Positions 21,714-34,767 are shown, counted from the first letter of the stretch. The stretch is DNA of 64,000 nucleotides from Rutidosis leptorrhynchoides (GCF_046630445.1 NC_092341.1:288972001-289036000), one strand, 5' to 3'. Notes: generated by a model from the sequence alone, not told the origin. A program made the numbers and translations.

Positions 21714-24700
21714 TGTAGTGACCCGAACTTTTCCATGTTTATATATATTAAATAAAATTGATATTTATATGATTAAGTGTTTCCAACATGTTAAGCAATT
21801 AAAGTTGTTAAGACTTGATTAATTGAAATAGGTTTTATATAATCAATTGACCACCCAAGTTGACCGGTGATTCACGAACGTTAAAACTTGTAAAAACTAT
21901 ATGATGTCATATATATGGATATATATATAGTTAACATGGTATTATGATAAGTAAACATATCATTAAGTATATTAACAATGAACTATATATGTAAAAACAA
22001 GACTACTAACTTAATGATTTCGAAACGAGACATATATGTAACGATTATCGTTGTAACGACATTTAATTGTATATATGTCATATTAAGATATATTAATATA
22101 TTATAATATAATGATAATGTAATAATTTAACATCTCATTTGATATAATAAACAATGGGTTAACAACACTTAACAGGATCGTTAACCTAAAGGCTTCAAAA
22201 CAACATTTACATGTAACGACTAACGATGACTTAACGACTCAGTTAAAATGTATATACATGTAGTGTTTTAATATGTATTTATACACTTTTGAAAGACTTC
22301 AAGACACTTATCAAAATACTTCTACTTAACAAAAATGCTTACAATTACATCCTCATTCAGTTTCATCAACAATTCTACTCGTATGCACCCGTATTCGTAC
22401 TCGTACAATACACAGCTTTTAGATGTATGTACTATTGGTATATACACTCCAATGATCAGCTCTTAGTAGCCCATTTGAGTCACCTAACACATGTGAGAAC
22501 CATGAATTGGCAACTAGCATGAAATATCTCATAAAATTACAAAAATATTAGTAATCATTCATGACTTATTTACATGCAAACAAAATTACACATCCTTTAT
22601 ATCTAATCAATATACCAACGACCAAAAACACCTATAAACACTTTCATTCTTCAATTTTATTCATCTAATTGATCTCTCTCAAGTTCTATCTTCAAGTTCT
22701 AAGTGTTCTTCATAAATTCTACAAGTTCTAGTTTCATAAAATCAAGAATACTTCCAAGTTTACTAGCTCACTTCCAATCTTGTAAAGTGATCATCCAACC
22801 TCAAGAAATCCTTGTTGTTTACAGTAAGATATCATTCTAAATCAAGGTAATACTCATATACAAACTTTGATTCAATTCCTATAACTATAACTATCTTAAT
22901 TCGAGTGATAATCTTACTTGAACTTGTTTTTGTGTCATGATTCTACTTCAAGAACTTTCAAGCTATCCAAGATCCTTTGAAGGTAGATCATTTCTTGTCA
23001 CTTCCAATAGGTTTACCTACTAAACTTGAGGTAGTAATGATTTTCATAACATCATTCAATTCATACATATAAAACTATCTTATTCGAAGATTTGAACATG
23101 TAATCACTAGAACATAGTTTAGTTAATTCTAAACTTGTTCACAAACAAAAGTAAATCCTTCTAACTTGACTTTTAAAATCAACTAAACACATGTTCTATA
23201 TCTATATGATATGCTAACTTAATGATTTAAAATCGAAAAACACGAAAAATACCGTAAAACCGGATATACGCCGTCGTAGTAACACCGCGGGCTGTTTTGG
23301 GTTAGTTAATTAAAAACTATGATAAACTTTGATTTAAAAGTTGTTCTTCTGGAAAAATGATTTTTCTTATAAACATGAAACTATATCCAAAAATCATGAT
23401 TAAACTCAAAGTGTAAGTATGTTTTCCAAAATGGTCATCTAGACGTCGTTCTTTCGACTGAAATGACTACCTTTACAAAAATGACTTGTAACCTGTATTT
23501 TCGACTATAAACTTATACTTTTTCTGTACAGATTCATAAACTTAAGTTCAATATGAAACCATAGCAATTGGATTCACTCAAAACGGATTTAAAACGAAGA
23601 AGTTATGGGTAAAACAAGATTGGATATTTTTACTTGTTGTAGCTACGTGAAAATTGGTAACAAATCTATACAAATCATATCCTAGCTAACTTATATTGTA
23701 TTATACATGTATTCTAATATATTATATAATCTTGGGATACCATAGACACGTATGCAAATGTTTTGACATATCATATCGACCCATCTATATATATTATTTG
23801 GAACAACCATAGACACTCTATATGCAATAATGTTGGAGTTAGCTATACAGGGTTGAGGTTGATTCCAAAAATATATATACTTTGAGTTGTGATCTAGCCT
23901 GAGATGTGTATACACTGGGTCGTGGATTAGGTCAAGATAATATATATCAATTTATTTCTGTACATCTAACTATGGACAACTAGTTGTAGGTTACTAACGA
24001 GGACAGTTGACTGAAAATATTTAAATCATTAAAACGTATTAAAAAATGTTGTAAATATATTTTGAACATACTTTAATATATATGAACATATTTGTTATAG
24101 GTTCGTGAATCGACCAGTGGCCAAGTCTTACTTCCCGACGAGGTAAAAATCTGTGAAAGTGAGTTATAGTCCCACTTTTAAAATCTAATATTTTGGGATG
24201 AGAATACATGCAGCTTTATAAATGTTTTACAAAATAGACACAAGTACGCAAAACTACATTCTATGGTTGGATTATTAAACCGAATATCGCCCTTCAAGTC
24301 TGGTAGCCTAAGAATTAGGGAAATGGCCCCTAATTGACGCGAATCCTAAAGATAGATCTATTGGGCTTAACAACCTCCATTCAGGTTATGGATGGTTTAG
24401 TACTTCGAGATTATGATACAGACGAGAGGTTCTGTTTTGGGGATATTCTATGCATTAAGTTAACGTCGGTTACCAGGTGTTCAACATATGAATGATTTTT
24501 ATATCTATGCAGTTTGCGAAATGCCTGATAAGAGATGTGTTATAAAAATGAAATCTTGTGGTCTATTATTATGATTTAATAATATGTAGGTTAAACCTAT
24601 AACTCACCAACAAATTTGTTGACGTTTTAAGCATGTTTATTCTCAGGTGATTATTAAGAGCTTCCGCTGTTGCATACTAAATTAAGGACAAGATTTGGAA

Positions 24701-24966
24701 TCCATACTTGTATAATATTGTTTAAAAACTGCATTCGAAGACTTATGTTGATGTGTAATATTATTGTAAACCATTATGTAATGGTCGTGTGAAAAACGCT
24801 ATATTTTAGATTATCATTATTTGATAATCGTCGTAATATTTTAAAGGTTATGGTTAGTTTTAAAATCGAATGCAGTCTTTGAAAAACGTCTCATATAGAG
24901 GTCAAAAACTCGCGACGAAATCAATTAATATGGAACGTTTATAATAAATATGAACGGGACATTTCA
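21714..24966 (+). repeat. Gypsy LTR 1 of tandem array (5' LTR of unit B)
   Basis: TGTAGTGACCC...GGGACATTTCA, 3253 bp. By eye it is about 97% identical to LTR 2 and LTR 3, and clearly more different from the LTR of copy A. Candidate TATA near 22594. Confidence 0.9.
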
Positions 24967-24968
24967 GT

Positions 24969-24980
24969 TGGTATCCGAGC
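24969..24980 (+). other. Primer binding site, initiator tRNA-Met type (unit B)
   Basis: TGGTATCCGAGC starts 2 nt after the LTR. It matches the canonical TGGTATCAGAGC, complementary to the 3' end of initiator tRNA-Met, with one A-to-C change that all three copies share. Confidence 0.85.
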
Positions 24981-25178
24981 ATTGGTCTTAGAGAACCAGA
25001 AAATTGCATTAGTGTGTCTTACCGAGTTTGTTAGGATGCATTAGTGAGTCTGGACTTCGACCGTGTTTTTCTTCAAAAACGATTGCTTAACATTTTTTTT
25101 GTTGGAAACTATATATTATTAACATGTAAATATTATGTGATATATTAACCTCTTAATGTGTTTGATATTGTGTGATAG

Positions 25179-25799
25179 ATGTCTACCACTAGTACAAATC
25201 CCATCGACTCACCTAATAATAATGAAGAGTCGAATATATTTTGGGAAGATTCACAAATTCCCGAAGAGGAACCGGAAGAGGAGGAACCGGAAGAAGAGGA
25301 ACTCGAAGAGGAGGAATCGAAAGAGGAGGAACCAGAAGAAGAAGAGGTTCCGGAGGAAGAAATATTGATACCTATAGTAAATCGATTAAATAAAAGAAAA
25401 TCCTCAACCAACGGACCAAAGTTAATAATGGTCAATGGTGTTTCCGCCGAGGAAGCAAAATATTGGGAAGATTACCAATTTTCCGATGAATCGGATCCCG
25501 ATGAGGATTTCGATGATGTTATAGAAATTACCTCGACCCAATTTAATATGGCAAAAGAAAATAATAAGGTAAAAGGTATAAAAATAGAAAAACCTGATTC
25601 CAACCCCGATGAACTTTATATTTATCGGCAACGTCCATATTTCCTAAATTGTAACAATAACCCGGGAACCTCTAAACCACCAGGTTTTTCTAAACCATTG
25701 TGGAAAATGACGGTTCGTATTAGAGGAACATCATATATCCCTAGAAAATTAGGAAAACGAACCAACTTCGAAGAAGAAGAAACCAATGATTCAGATTAG
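25179..25799 (+). CDS. Acidic Glu-rich cargo protein, unit B
   Basis: A 206-residue ORF between primer site and gag; I do not recognise the family. The N-terminus (MSTTSTNPIDSPNNNEES) leads to a run of EEPEE-type repeats at about residues 27-62, encoded by 15-nt units such as GAGGAACCGGAAGAA. The C-terminal two thirds are non-repetitive and conserved between copies: KLIMVNGVSAEEAKYWEDYQ, FSDESDPDE, PDELYIYRQRPYFLNCNNNP and GTSYIPRKLGKRT. Intact here and in unit C, but broken by one stop in copy D. Repeat number differs between copies. No signal peptide or membrane segment is seen. It could be a transcribed leader protein; no enzymatic motif is visible. Confidence 0.75.
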   Translation: MSTTSTNPIDSPNNNEESNIFWEDSQIPEEEPEEEEPEEEELEEEESKEEEPEEEEVPEEEILIPIVNRLNKRKSSTNGPKLIMVNGVSAEEAKYWEDYQFSDESDPDEDFDDVIEITSTQFNMAKENNKVKGIKIEKPDSNPDELYIYRQRPYFLNCNNNPGTSKPPGFSKPLWKMTVRIRGTSYIPRKLGKRTNFEEEETNDSD

Positions 25800-25893
25800 A
25801 GGGTTGTAATCATGTTGTGTATTATATGTATTGTAGTGTGCTTGTACTTTTATGTTCTATGTAAAAATTACTTGTATTGTTTGTTAATTATCT

Positions 25894-25924
25894 TTTACGA
25901 ATCTAATCCTTGTCTATTTTACAG
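25894..25924 (+). promoter_or_regulatory. 3' splice site with branch point before F-box ORF (unit B)
   Basis: CTAAT (branch-point-like) is followed by a pyrimidine-rich stretch and TTTTACAG. The AG at 25923-25924 lies 12 nt before the F-box ATG. The element is conserved in unit C (AG 35737-35738) and copy D (AG 61520-61521, with CTAAC). Donor unknown; candidates are the GTTGTA context just after the acidic ORF stop, or GT sites in the LTR leader. Confidence 0.5.
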
Positions 25925-25936
25925 TATAAAAATAAA

Positions 25937-26629
25937 ATGGACGTTAAGGGTAGACAACCGAATATTTTAGAAGACCTACCAGAGGATATGATTGAGAAAA
26001 TCTTGTCTAAAGTCGGTCAGAATTCATTAGCACATTTAGTTATGGCGAAATTAACTTGTCAAACATTTGAAAGACTTTCCAGAAATGCCTTAGTTTATAA
26101 AAGGCTTTCCTTTGATAGGTGGGGCATATCACATTGGGGAGACCGTAAGTTACGCCGTGTTTTCTTTAAAGCGTTAAATGCAGGGAACCCAAATGCAATT
26201 TTACGCTATGGGTTAAGAACCTATTTTGACTTAACATATCCCAACATAGGATTTCGTGAGTTAGAAAGAGCTTCTAACATGCAACATAAAGAAGCATGTT
26301 ATGCTTACGGGTTAATAATGTTCTCTTCTCATCAAATTGAGAAAAAGAGCATTGGGTTGCAACTTTTAAATAAAACATTCCCACAAGTGATGGACTCGGT
26401 AGTTGAGATGAGAAACAAGGTTTTTAGATTATTACGGGACTGTTGGACATTACGAAACCCTCGTCCTTTTGACGACATTACAACATGCAGCCTAGCCAAT
26501 GGTCATAACGGTTATTTTCCACAAGACCAAGGATGGGAAGTTGTCTTAGTAAAACTAGAAAGCATGACTTGTTTCTGGACTTATGAATTACGTGTCTTTA
26601 TTTCCTTTGCTGAAAAACTTGCGTATTAA
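25937..26629 (+). CDS. F-box protein carried by gypsy unit B (At2g35280-like)
   Basis: An intact 230-residue ORF starting MDVKGRQPNI. Residues ~8-50 (NILEDLPEDMIEKILSKVGQ, then LVMAKLTCQTFERLSRNALVYKRLSF) form an F-box, the domain that binds SKP1 in SCF ubiquitin ligases. Residues ~85-145 (GNPNAILRYGLRTYF, GFRELERASNMQHKEACYAYG, IGLQLLN) form a Sel1/TPR-like helical region, as in the At2g35280-like plant F-box family. The C-terminus has Cys/Trp-rich TCFWTYELRVFI. The ATG at 25937 is preferred to upstream in-frame codons because copies C and D start at the same place and the splice-like AG ends 12 nt upstream. It lies between primer site and gag, in sense orientation, so it is cargo, not a neighbouring host gene. 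Function in the element is unknown. Confidence 0.85.
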   Translation: MDVKGRQPNILEDLPEDMIEKILSKVGQNSLAHLVMAKLTCQTFERLSRNALVYKRLSFDRWGISHWGDRKLRRVFFKALNAGNPNAILRYGLRTYFDLTYPNIGFRELERASNMQHKEACYAYGLIMFSSHQIEKKSIGLQLLNKTFPQVMDSVVEMRNKVFRLLRDCWTLRNPRPFDDITTCSLANGHNGYFPQDQGWEVVLVKLESMTCFWTYELRVFISFAEKLAY

Positions 26630-26798
26630 CTAGGTTTATCTTCAAAACTGTCCTGTATCAAAGTGTACTATATTTCATGTTATATGTAATATAGCGAAGT
26701 TGTAAGTTTGAAGAATATTTGTATGTGAAATATTATTATAATCAGTTTTCATATAGAATTGTAGTAGTTAAATTGTATGTTAGCTACTAAGTATGAAC

Positions 26799-26822
26799 TT
26801 AACGGGTAGGTATTACCCGAAT
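26799..26822 (+). other. PPT/U3-border-like tract (unit B)
   Basis: TTAACGGGTAGGTATTACCCG marks the end of the cargo module, about 150 nt before the gag ATG. It matches the bases that flank the 3' LTR. Confidence 0.5.
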
Positions 26823-26952
26823 TAAAACTTATAAAACACTAATATGAAGAAAAAGCTTTTATAAATGAGTTCATATTATGCTACGGAATACTATTGACTA
26901 CTCTTAATATTCTATATGATTAACTTAATTCTTTTGGCTATTTTTGAAGGAA

Positions 26953-28110
26953 ATGGCACCGACTACTCGTCATAGATTAAACATGAGTGAGGAAGACTTC
27001 CGTGCTTTCCTTACAGCAAATATAGCCGCAGTACAGGCTGCAATGCAAAACAACAATAACTCAGGGTCTAGCAGTGGAGTTAACTCCACAGGAAACCGTG
27101 TAGGATGCTCCTACAAGGCTTTCACTGCCTGTAAACCTCTGGAATTCAATGGAACTGAAGGACCAGTCAAACTGAAATGATGGACCGAAAAGGTCGAATC
27201 TGTGTTTGCTATAAGCAAATGTGCTGAGTAAGATAAGGTAAAGTACGACACGCATACCTTCACAGGTACTGCGTTAACATGGTGGAATACCTATCTCGAA
27301 CAAGTGGGACAAGATGCTGCTTACGCACTACCGTGGTCAGCATTCAAACACTTAATGAACGAGCAATACCATCCCAGAAACGAGGTTAATAAGCTCAAGG
27401 TAGAGCTTAGAGGGTTACGAACACAAGGGTTTGATATTACCATGTACGAACGACGATTCACAGAGTTGTGCCTATTGTGTCCGGGAGCGTTCGAAGATGA
27501 AGAAGATAAAATTGACGCATTTGTAAAAGGGTTACCGGAAAGGATCCAAGAGGATATAAGTTCACACGAGCCCGCCTTCATACAAAAGGCAAGTCGAATG
27601 GCTCATAAACTTATAAATCAAATTGAGGAAAGGATTAAAGAATAGGCGGCCGAAGAAGCCAATACGAAACAAGTCAAGAGGAAATGGGAAGAAACCAGTG
27701 ACAAGGGTCACAATTTCAATAATCAACCCAACAATCATAACTACAATCGCACCAATTTTCGCAACAACAAACGCAACAACAACAACCACCCCAGCAACAA
27801 CTACAACAACCATTTAAACAACAATAACAACTACAACAACAACAATCCCAACAATAACAACAAGAGGCAGAAATTCTGCCAGAGATGTGAAGGATACCAT
27901 CCAACCGGGCTCTGTATAGCAGTGTGTACTAAGTGTAATAGAAAGGGCCATGGTGCCACAAAGTGCGAAATCTACGGATCAATGGCTAAGGGAACAAATA
28001 ATGCTGGAACAAGTTATGCAGACATTACCTATTTCGGATGCGGGAAGAAGGGCCATTACAAAAATATGTGTCCAAATCAGGGGGATAATAATGGACAAGG
28101 TCGAGGAAGA
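26953..28110 (+). pseudogene. gag: gypsy gag, unit B (degraded)
   Basis: Starts MAPTTRHRLN at 26953. The gag core (FTGTALTWWNTYLEQ; YERRFTELCLLCPGAFEDEE) is followed by an Asn-rich linker and the knuckle CTKCNRKGHGATKC. The second knuckle has lost its first Cys (YFGCGKKGHYKNMC). TGA at 27178-27180 replaces an Arg codon (CGG in copy D) and is shared with unit C, so it predates their separation. Further stops lie at 27229-27231 and near 27644. Confidence 0.82.
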
Positions 28111-31100
28111 GTCTTCAACATTAATGCGGTTGAAGCGCAGGAAGACCCGGAGCTTGTTACGGGTACGTTTCTTATTGACAATACATCTGCTTATGTTTTA
28201 TTTGATTCGGGTGCGGATAGAAGCTATATGAGTAAGGATTTCTGTGCTAAATTAAGTTGTCCAGTAACGCCTTTGGATAATAAGTTTATACTAGAATTAG
28301 CAAACGGTAAATTAATTGCAACAGATAATATATGTCGGAATCGAGAAATTAAACTAGTTAGCGAAACATTTAAGATTGATTTGATACCAGCAGAGTTAGG
28401 GAGTTTTGATGTGATAATCGGCATGGACTGGTTAAAAGAGGTGAAAGCAGAGATCGTATGTTACAAAAATGCAATTCGCATTGTACGAGAAGAAGAAAAA
28501 CCCTTAATGGTGTACGGAGAAAAGAGCAATGCGAAGCTAAATCTTATTAGTAATGCAAAAGCTAATAAGAAAGGGTTGCTATGCTGTTCTAGCACACGTC
28601 GAGAAAGTACAAACTGAAGAAAAGAGCATCAATGATGTTCCCATCGCAAAAGAATTTCCCGATGTATTTCCGAAAGAATTACCGGGATTACCTCCACACC
28701 GATCCGTTAAATTTCAAATAGATCTTGTACCGGGAGCTGCACCAATAGCTCATGCTCCATACAGACTTGCACCCAGTGAAATGAAGGAACTTCAAAGCCA
28801 ATTACAAGAACTTCTAGAGCGTGGTTTCATACGCCCAAGTACATCACCATGGGGAGCTCCTGTTTTGTTTGTCAAAAAGAAGGATGGTACATTCAGGTTG
28901 TGTATCGACTACCGAGAGTTGAACAAACTTACCATCAAGAACCGTTACCCACTACCGAGAATCGACGACTTATTTGATCAATTACAAGGCTCGTCAGTTT
29001 ATTCGAAGATTGATTTACGTTCTGGGTATCATCAAATGCGGGTGAAGGAGGACGATATCCTGAAGACTGCTTTCAGAACGTGTTACGGTTATTACGAGTT
29101 TATGGTTATGCCGTTTGGATTGACTAACACACCAGATGTGTTCATGGACCTCATGAACCGTATGTGTGGGCCATATCTCGATAAGTTTGTCATTGTTTTC
29201 ATTGATGACATACTTATCTACTCAAAGAATGATCAAGAGCACGAAGAACATTTGAGAAAAGTGCTAGATTTGTTGAGGAAAGAAAAAATGTACGCTAATT
29301 TTCAAAGTGTGCATTTTGGTTGAAAGAAGTTCAATTCCTCGGTCACATAGTGAACAAAGAAGGTATTCAGGTGGATCCGGCAAAGATTGAGACAGTTGAA
29401 AAGTAGGAAACCCCTAAAACTCCGAAGCATATACGCCAATTTTTAGGACTGACTGGTTACTACAGAAGATTCATCCAAGATTTTTCCAAAATAGCAAAAC
29501 CCTTGACTGCATTAACGCATAAAGGGAAGAAATTTGAATGGAAGGATGAAGAAGAAAAAGCGTTTCAATTGTTGAAGAAAAAGTTAACTACGGCACCTAT
29601 ATTGTCATTGTCTGAAGGGAATGATGATTTTGTGATATGTTGCGACACCTCAAAGCAAGGCCTCGGTTGTGTATTAATGCAACGAACGAAGGTAATTGCT
29701 TATGCGTCTAGACAATTGAAGATTCACGAGCAAAATTATACGACACACGATTTGGAATTAGGCGCTGTTGTTTTTGCATTAAAGACTTGGAGGCACTACT
29801 TATATGGGGTCAAAAGTATTATATATACCGACCACAAAAGTCTTCAACATATATTTAATCAGAAACAACTGAACATGAGGCAGCGTAGGTGGATTGAATT
29901 GTTGAATGATTACGACTTTGAGATTCGTTACCACCCGGGGAAGGCGAATTTGGTAGCCGACGCTTTGAGTAGAAAGGTCAGAGAACCCATTCGAGTAAAA
30001 GCTATGAATATAACGATTCACAATAACCTTACTACTCAAATAAAGGAGGCGCAACAAGGAGTTTTAAAAGAGGGAAATTTAAAGGATGAAATACCCAAAG
30101 GATCGGAGAAGCATCTTAATATTCGGGAAGACGGAACCCGGTATAGGGTTTAAAGAATTTGGGTACTAAAATTTGGAGATATGAGAGAAATGGTACTTAG
30201 AGAAGCTCATAAACTAGATACTCAATACATCCTGGAACGGGGAAGATGTACAAAGATCTCAAGAAACATTTTTGGTGGCCAGGTATGAAAGCCGATGTTG
30301 CTAAATACGTAGGAGAATGTTTGACGTGTTCTAAGGTCAAAGCTGAGCATCAGAAACCATCAGGTCTACTTCAACAACCCAAAATCCCGGAATGGAAATG
30401 AGAAAACATTACCATGGATTTCATCACTAAGGACTGCAAGTGGTTTTGATACTATTTGGGTAATAGTTGATCGTCTCACCAAATCAGCACACTTCCTGCC
30501 AATAAGAGAAGATGACAAGATGGAGAAGTTAGTACGACTGATTTGAAGGAAGTCGTCTCCAGACATGGAATACCAATCTCTATTATCTCTGATAGGGATA
30601 GCAGATTTGTTTCAAGGTTTTGGCAGACATTACAACAAGCATTGGGAACTCGTCTAGACATGAGTACTGCCTATCATCCACAAACCGATGGGCAGAGCAA
30701 AAGGACGATACAGACTCTTGAAGACATGCTACGAGCATGTGTTATTGATTTTGGAAACAGTTGGGATCGACATCTACCATTAGCAGAATTTTCCTACAAC
30801 AACTGTTACCACTCGAGTATCGAAATGGCACCGCTCGAAGCACTTTATAGTAGAAAGTGCAGATCTCCAATTTGTTGGAATGAATTGGGGGATAGACAGA
30901 TTACGGGTCCGGAGATAATCCAAGAAACTACAGAGAAAATCATCCAAATTTAACAACGGTTGAAAACCGCTCAGAGTCGACAAAAGAGCTACGCGGACCT
31001 TAAAAGGAAAGATATAGAATTTGAAATTGGGGAGATGGTCATGCTTATGGTTTCGCCTTGGAAAGGCGTTGTTCGATTTGGTAAACAGGGGAAACTAAAT

Positions 31101-31472
31101 CCAAGATACATTGGACCATTCAAGATTTTAGATCGTGTCGGGCCAGTAGCCTACCGACTTGAATTACCACAACAACTCGCCAATGTACATAATACCTTTC
31201 ACGTCTCGAATTTGAAGAAGTTCTTAGCTAAAGAAGATCTCACTATTCCTTTAGACGAAATTAAAATCAATGAAAAACTACAATTCATTGAAGAACCCAT
31301 CGAGATAATGGATCGTGAGGTTAAAAGGCTCAAGCAAAACAAGATACCAATTGTTAAGGTTCGATGGAATGCTCTTAGAGGACCCGAGCTCACCTGGGAA
31401 TGAGAAGATCAGATTAAGAAGAAATACCCGCACTTATTTCCAGAAGATACGTCAACACCTCCAACTGCTTAA
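28111..31472 (+). pseudogene. pol: gypsy pol, unit B (multiple frameshifts)
   Basis: Protease FDSGADRSYMS (canonical DSGAD) is intact, as is its downstream block IGMDWLKEVK. About 8 bp are missing near 28555 relative to unit C, shifting the frame into RT, which keeps [12 protein letters not shown] and [10 protein letters not shown] second shift falls near 29300, and a TAG near 29404 interrupts. RNase H ([21 protein letters not shown]) is open, but its first catalytic block reads CDT. Integrase is broken by stops near 30151 and 30400 and by a short deletion near 30430; IISDRDSRF and the chromodomain-like VKVRWNALRGPELTWE survive. Clearly inactive. Confidence 0.88.
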
Positions 31473-31507
31473 AATTTCGGGACGAAATTTATTTAACGGG
31501 TAGGTAC

Positions 31508-34500
31508 TGTAGTGACCCGAACTTTTACATGTTTATATATATTAAATAAAATTGATATTTATATGATTAAGTGTTTCCAACATGTTAAGCAATCAAACTT
31601 GTTAAGACTTGATTAATTGAAATAGGTTTTTTATAATCAATTGACCACCCAAGTTGACCGGTGATTCACGAACGTTAAAACTTGTAAAAACTATATGATG
31701 TCATATATATGGATATATATATATATATAGTTAACATGGTATTATGATAAGTAAACATATCATTAAGTATATTAACAATGAACTACATATGTAAAAACAA
31801 GACTACTAACTTAATGATTTCGAAACGAGACATATATGTAACGATTATCGTTGTAACGACATTTAATTGTATATATATCATATTAAGATATATTAATATA
31901 TCATAATATCATGATAATGTAATAATTTAACATCTCATTTGATATAATAAACAACGGGTTAACAACACTTAACATGATCGTTAACCTAAAGGCTTCAAAA
32001 CAACATTTACATGTAACGACTGACAATGACTTAACGACTCAGTTAAAATGTATATACATGTAGTGTTTTAATATGTATTTATACACTTTTTAAAGACTTC
32101 AAGACACTTATCAAAATACTTCTACTTAACAAAAATGCTTACAATTACATCCTCGTTCAGTTTCATCAACAATTCTACTCGTATGCACCCGTATTCGTAC
32201 TCGTACAATATACAGCTTTTAGATGTATGTACTATTGGTATATACACTCCAATGATCAGCTCTTAGTAGCCCATGTGAGTCACCTAACACATGTGGGAAC
32301 CATCATTTGGCAACTAGCATGAAATATCGCATAAAATTACAAAAATATTAGTAATCATTCATGACTTATTTACATGTAAACAAAATTACACATCCTTTAT
32401 ATCTAATCCATATACCAACGACCAAAAACACCTACAAACACTTTCATTCTTCAATTTTCTTCATCTAATTGATCTCTCTCAAGTTCTATCTTCAAGTTCT
32501 AAGTGTTCTTCATAAATTCTACAAGTTCTAGTTTCATAAAATCAAGAATACTTCCAAGTTACTAGCTCACTTCCAATCTTGTAAAGTGATCATCCAACCT
32601 CAACAAATCCTTTTTGTTTACAGTAAGATATAATTCTAAATCAAGGTAATACTAATATACAAACTTTGATTCAATTCCTATAACTATAACTATCTTAATT
32701 CGAGTGATAATCTTACTTGAACTTGTTTTTGTGTCATGATTCTACTTCAAGAACATTCAAGCTATCCAAGATCCTTTGAAGCTAGATCATTTCTTGTCAC
32801 TTCCAGTAGGTTTACCTACTAAACTTTAGGTAGTAATGATGCTCATAACATCATTCAATTCATACATATAAAACTATCTTATTCGAAGATTTGAACATGT
32901 AATCACTAGAACATAGTTTAGTTAATTCTAAACTTGTTCGCAAACAAACGTTAATCCTTCTAACTTGACTTTTAAAATCAACTAAACACATGTTCTATAT
33001 CTATATGATACGCTAACTTAATGAATTAAAACCGAAAAACACGGAAAACACCGTAAAACCGGATATACGCCGTCGTAGTAACACCGCGGGCTGTTTTGGG
33101 TTAGTTAATTAAAAACTATGATACACTTTGATTTAAAAGTTGTTATTATGGGAAAATGATTTTTCTTATGAATATGAAACTATATCTAAAAATCATGATT
33201 AAACTCAAAGTGGAAGTATGTTTTCCAAAATGGTCATCTAGACGTCGTTCTTTCGACTGAAATGACTACCTTTACAAAAATGACTTGTAACCTGTATTTC
33301 GGACTATAAACTTATACTTTTTCTGTACATATTCATAAACTTAAGTTCAATATGAAACCATAGCAATTGGATTCACTCAAAACGAATTTAAAACGAAGAA
33401 GTTATGGGTAAAACAAGATTGGATATTTTTACTTGTTGTAGCTACGTGAAAATTGGTAACAAATCTATACAAATCATATCATAGCTAACTTATATTGTAT
33501 TATACATGTATTCTAATATATTATGTAATCTTGGGATACCATAGACACGTATGCAAATGTTTTGAAATATCATATCGACCCATCTATATATATTATTTGG
33601 AACAACCATAGACACTCTATATGCAGTAATGTTGGAGTTAGCTATACAGGGTTGAGGTTGATTCCAAAAATATATATACTTTGAGTTGTGATCTAGCCTG
33701 AGATGTGTATACACTGGGTCGTGGATTGGGTCAAGATAATATATATCAATTTATTTCTGTACATCTAACTATGGACAACTAGTTGTAGGTTACTAACGAG
33801 GACAGTTGACTGAAAATATTTAAAACATTAAAACGTATTAAAAAATGTTGTAATTATATTTTGAACATACTTTGATATATATGTACATATTTGTTATAGG
33901 TTCGTGAATCGACCAGTGGCCAAGTCTTACTTCCCGACGAAGTAAAAATCTGTGAAAATGAGTTATAGTCCCACTTTTAAAATCTAATATTTTGGGATGA
34001 GAATACATGCAGCTTTATAAATGTTTTACAAAATAGACACAAGTACGCAAAACTACATTCTATGGTTGGATTATTAAACCGAATATCACCCTTCAAGTCT
34101 GGTGGCCTAAGAATTAGGGAAATGGCCCTTAATTGATGCGAATCCTAAAGATAGATCTATTGGGCTTAACAACCACCATTCATGTTATGGATGGTTTAGT
34201 ACTTCGAGATTATTATACAGACGAGAGGTTCTGTTTTGGGAATATTCTATGCATTAAGTTAACGTCAGTTACCAGGTGTTTAACATATGAATGATTTTTA
34301 TCTCTATGCAGTTTGCGAAATGCCTGATAAGAGATGTGTTATAAAAATGAAATCTTGTGGTCTATTATTATGATTTAATAATATGTAGGTTAAACCTATA
34401 ACTCACCAACAATTTTGTTGACGTTTTAAGCATGTTTATTCTCAGGTGATTATTAAGAGCTTCCGCTGTTGCATACTAAATTAAGGACAAGATTTGGAGT

Positions 34501-34765
34501 CCATGCTTGTATAATATTGTTTAAAAACTGCATTCGAAGACTTATGTTGATGTGTAATATTATTGTAAACCATTATGTAATGGTCGTGTGAAAAAAGCTA
34601 TATTTTAGATTATCATTATTTGATAATCGTCGTAATATTTTAAAGGTTATGGTTAGTTTTAAAATCGAATGCAGTCTTTGAAAAACGTCTCATATAGAGG
34701 TCAAAACCTCGCGACGAAATCAATTAATATGGAACGTTTATAATAAATATGAACGGGACATTTCA
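31508..34765 (+). repeat. Gypsy LTR 2 of tandem array (shared by units B and C)
   Basis: Serves as 3' LTR of unit B and 5' LTR of unit C. 3258 bp, TG...CA ends, closely matching LTR 1 and LTR 3. It follows the hairpin/PPT sequence ending at 31507. Confidence 0.9.
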
Positions 34766-34767
34766 GT

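Noticed and set aside
25910..26629. F-box gene as an ordinary host gene flanked by repeats
   Set aside because: The same gene lies at the same distance from primer site and gag in three separate copies, so it belongs to the element.
27950..28231. Second-frame ORF over the gag-protease junction (also 1447-1638, 37437-38048, 63681-63872)
   Set aside because: The zinc knuckle and protease are in another frame; this is a shadow frame.
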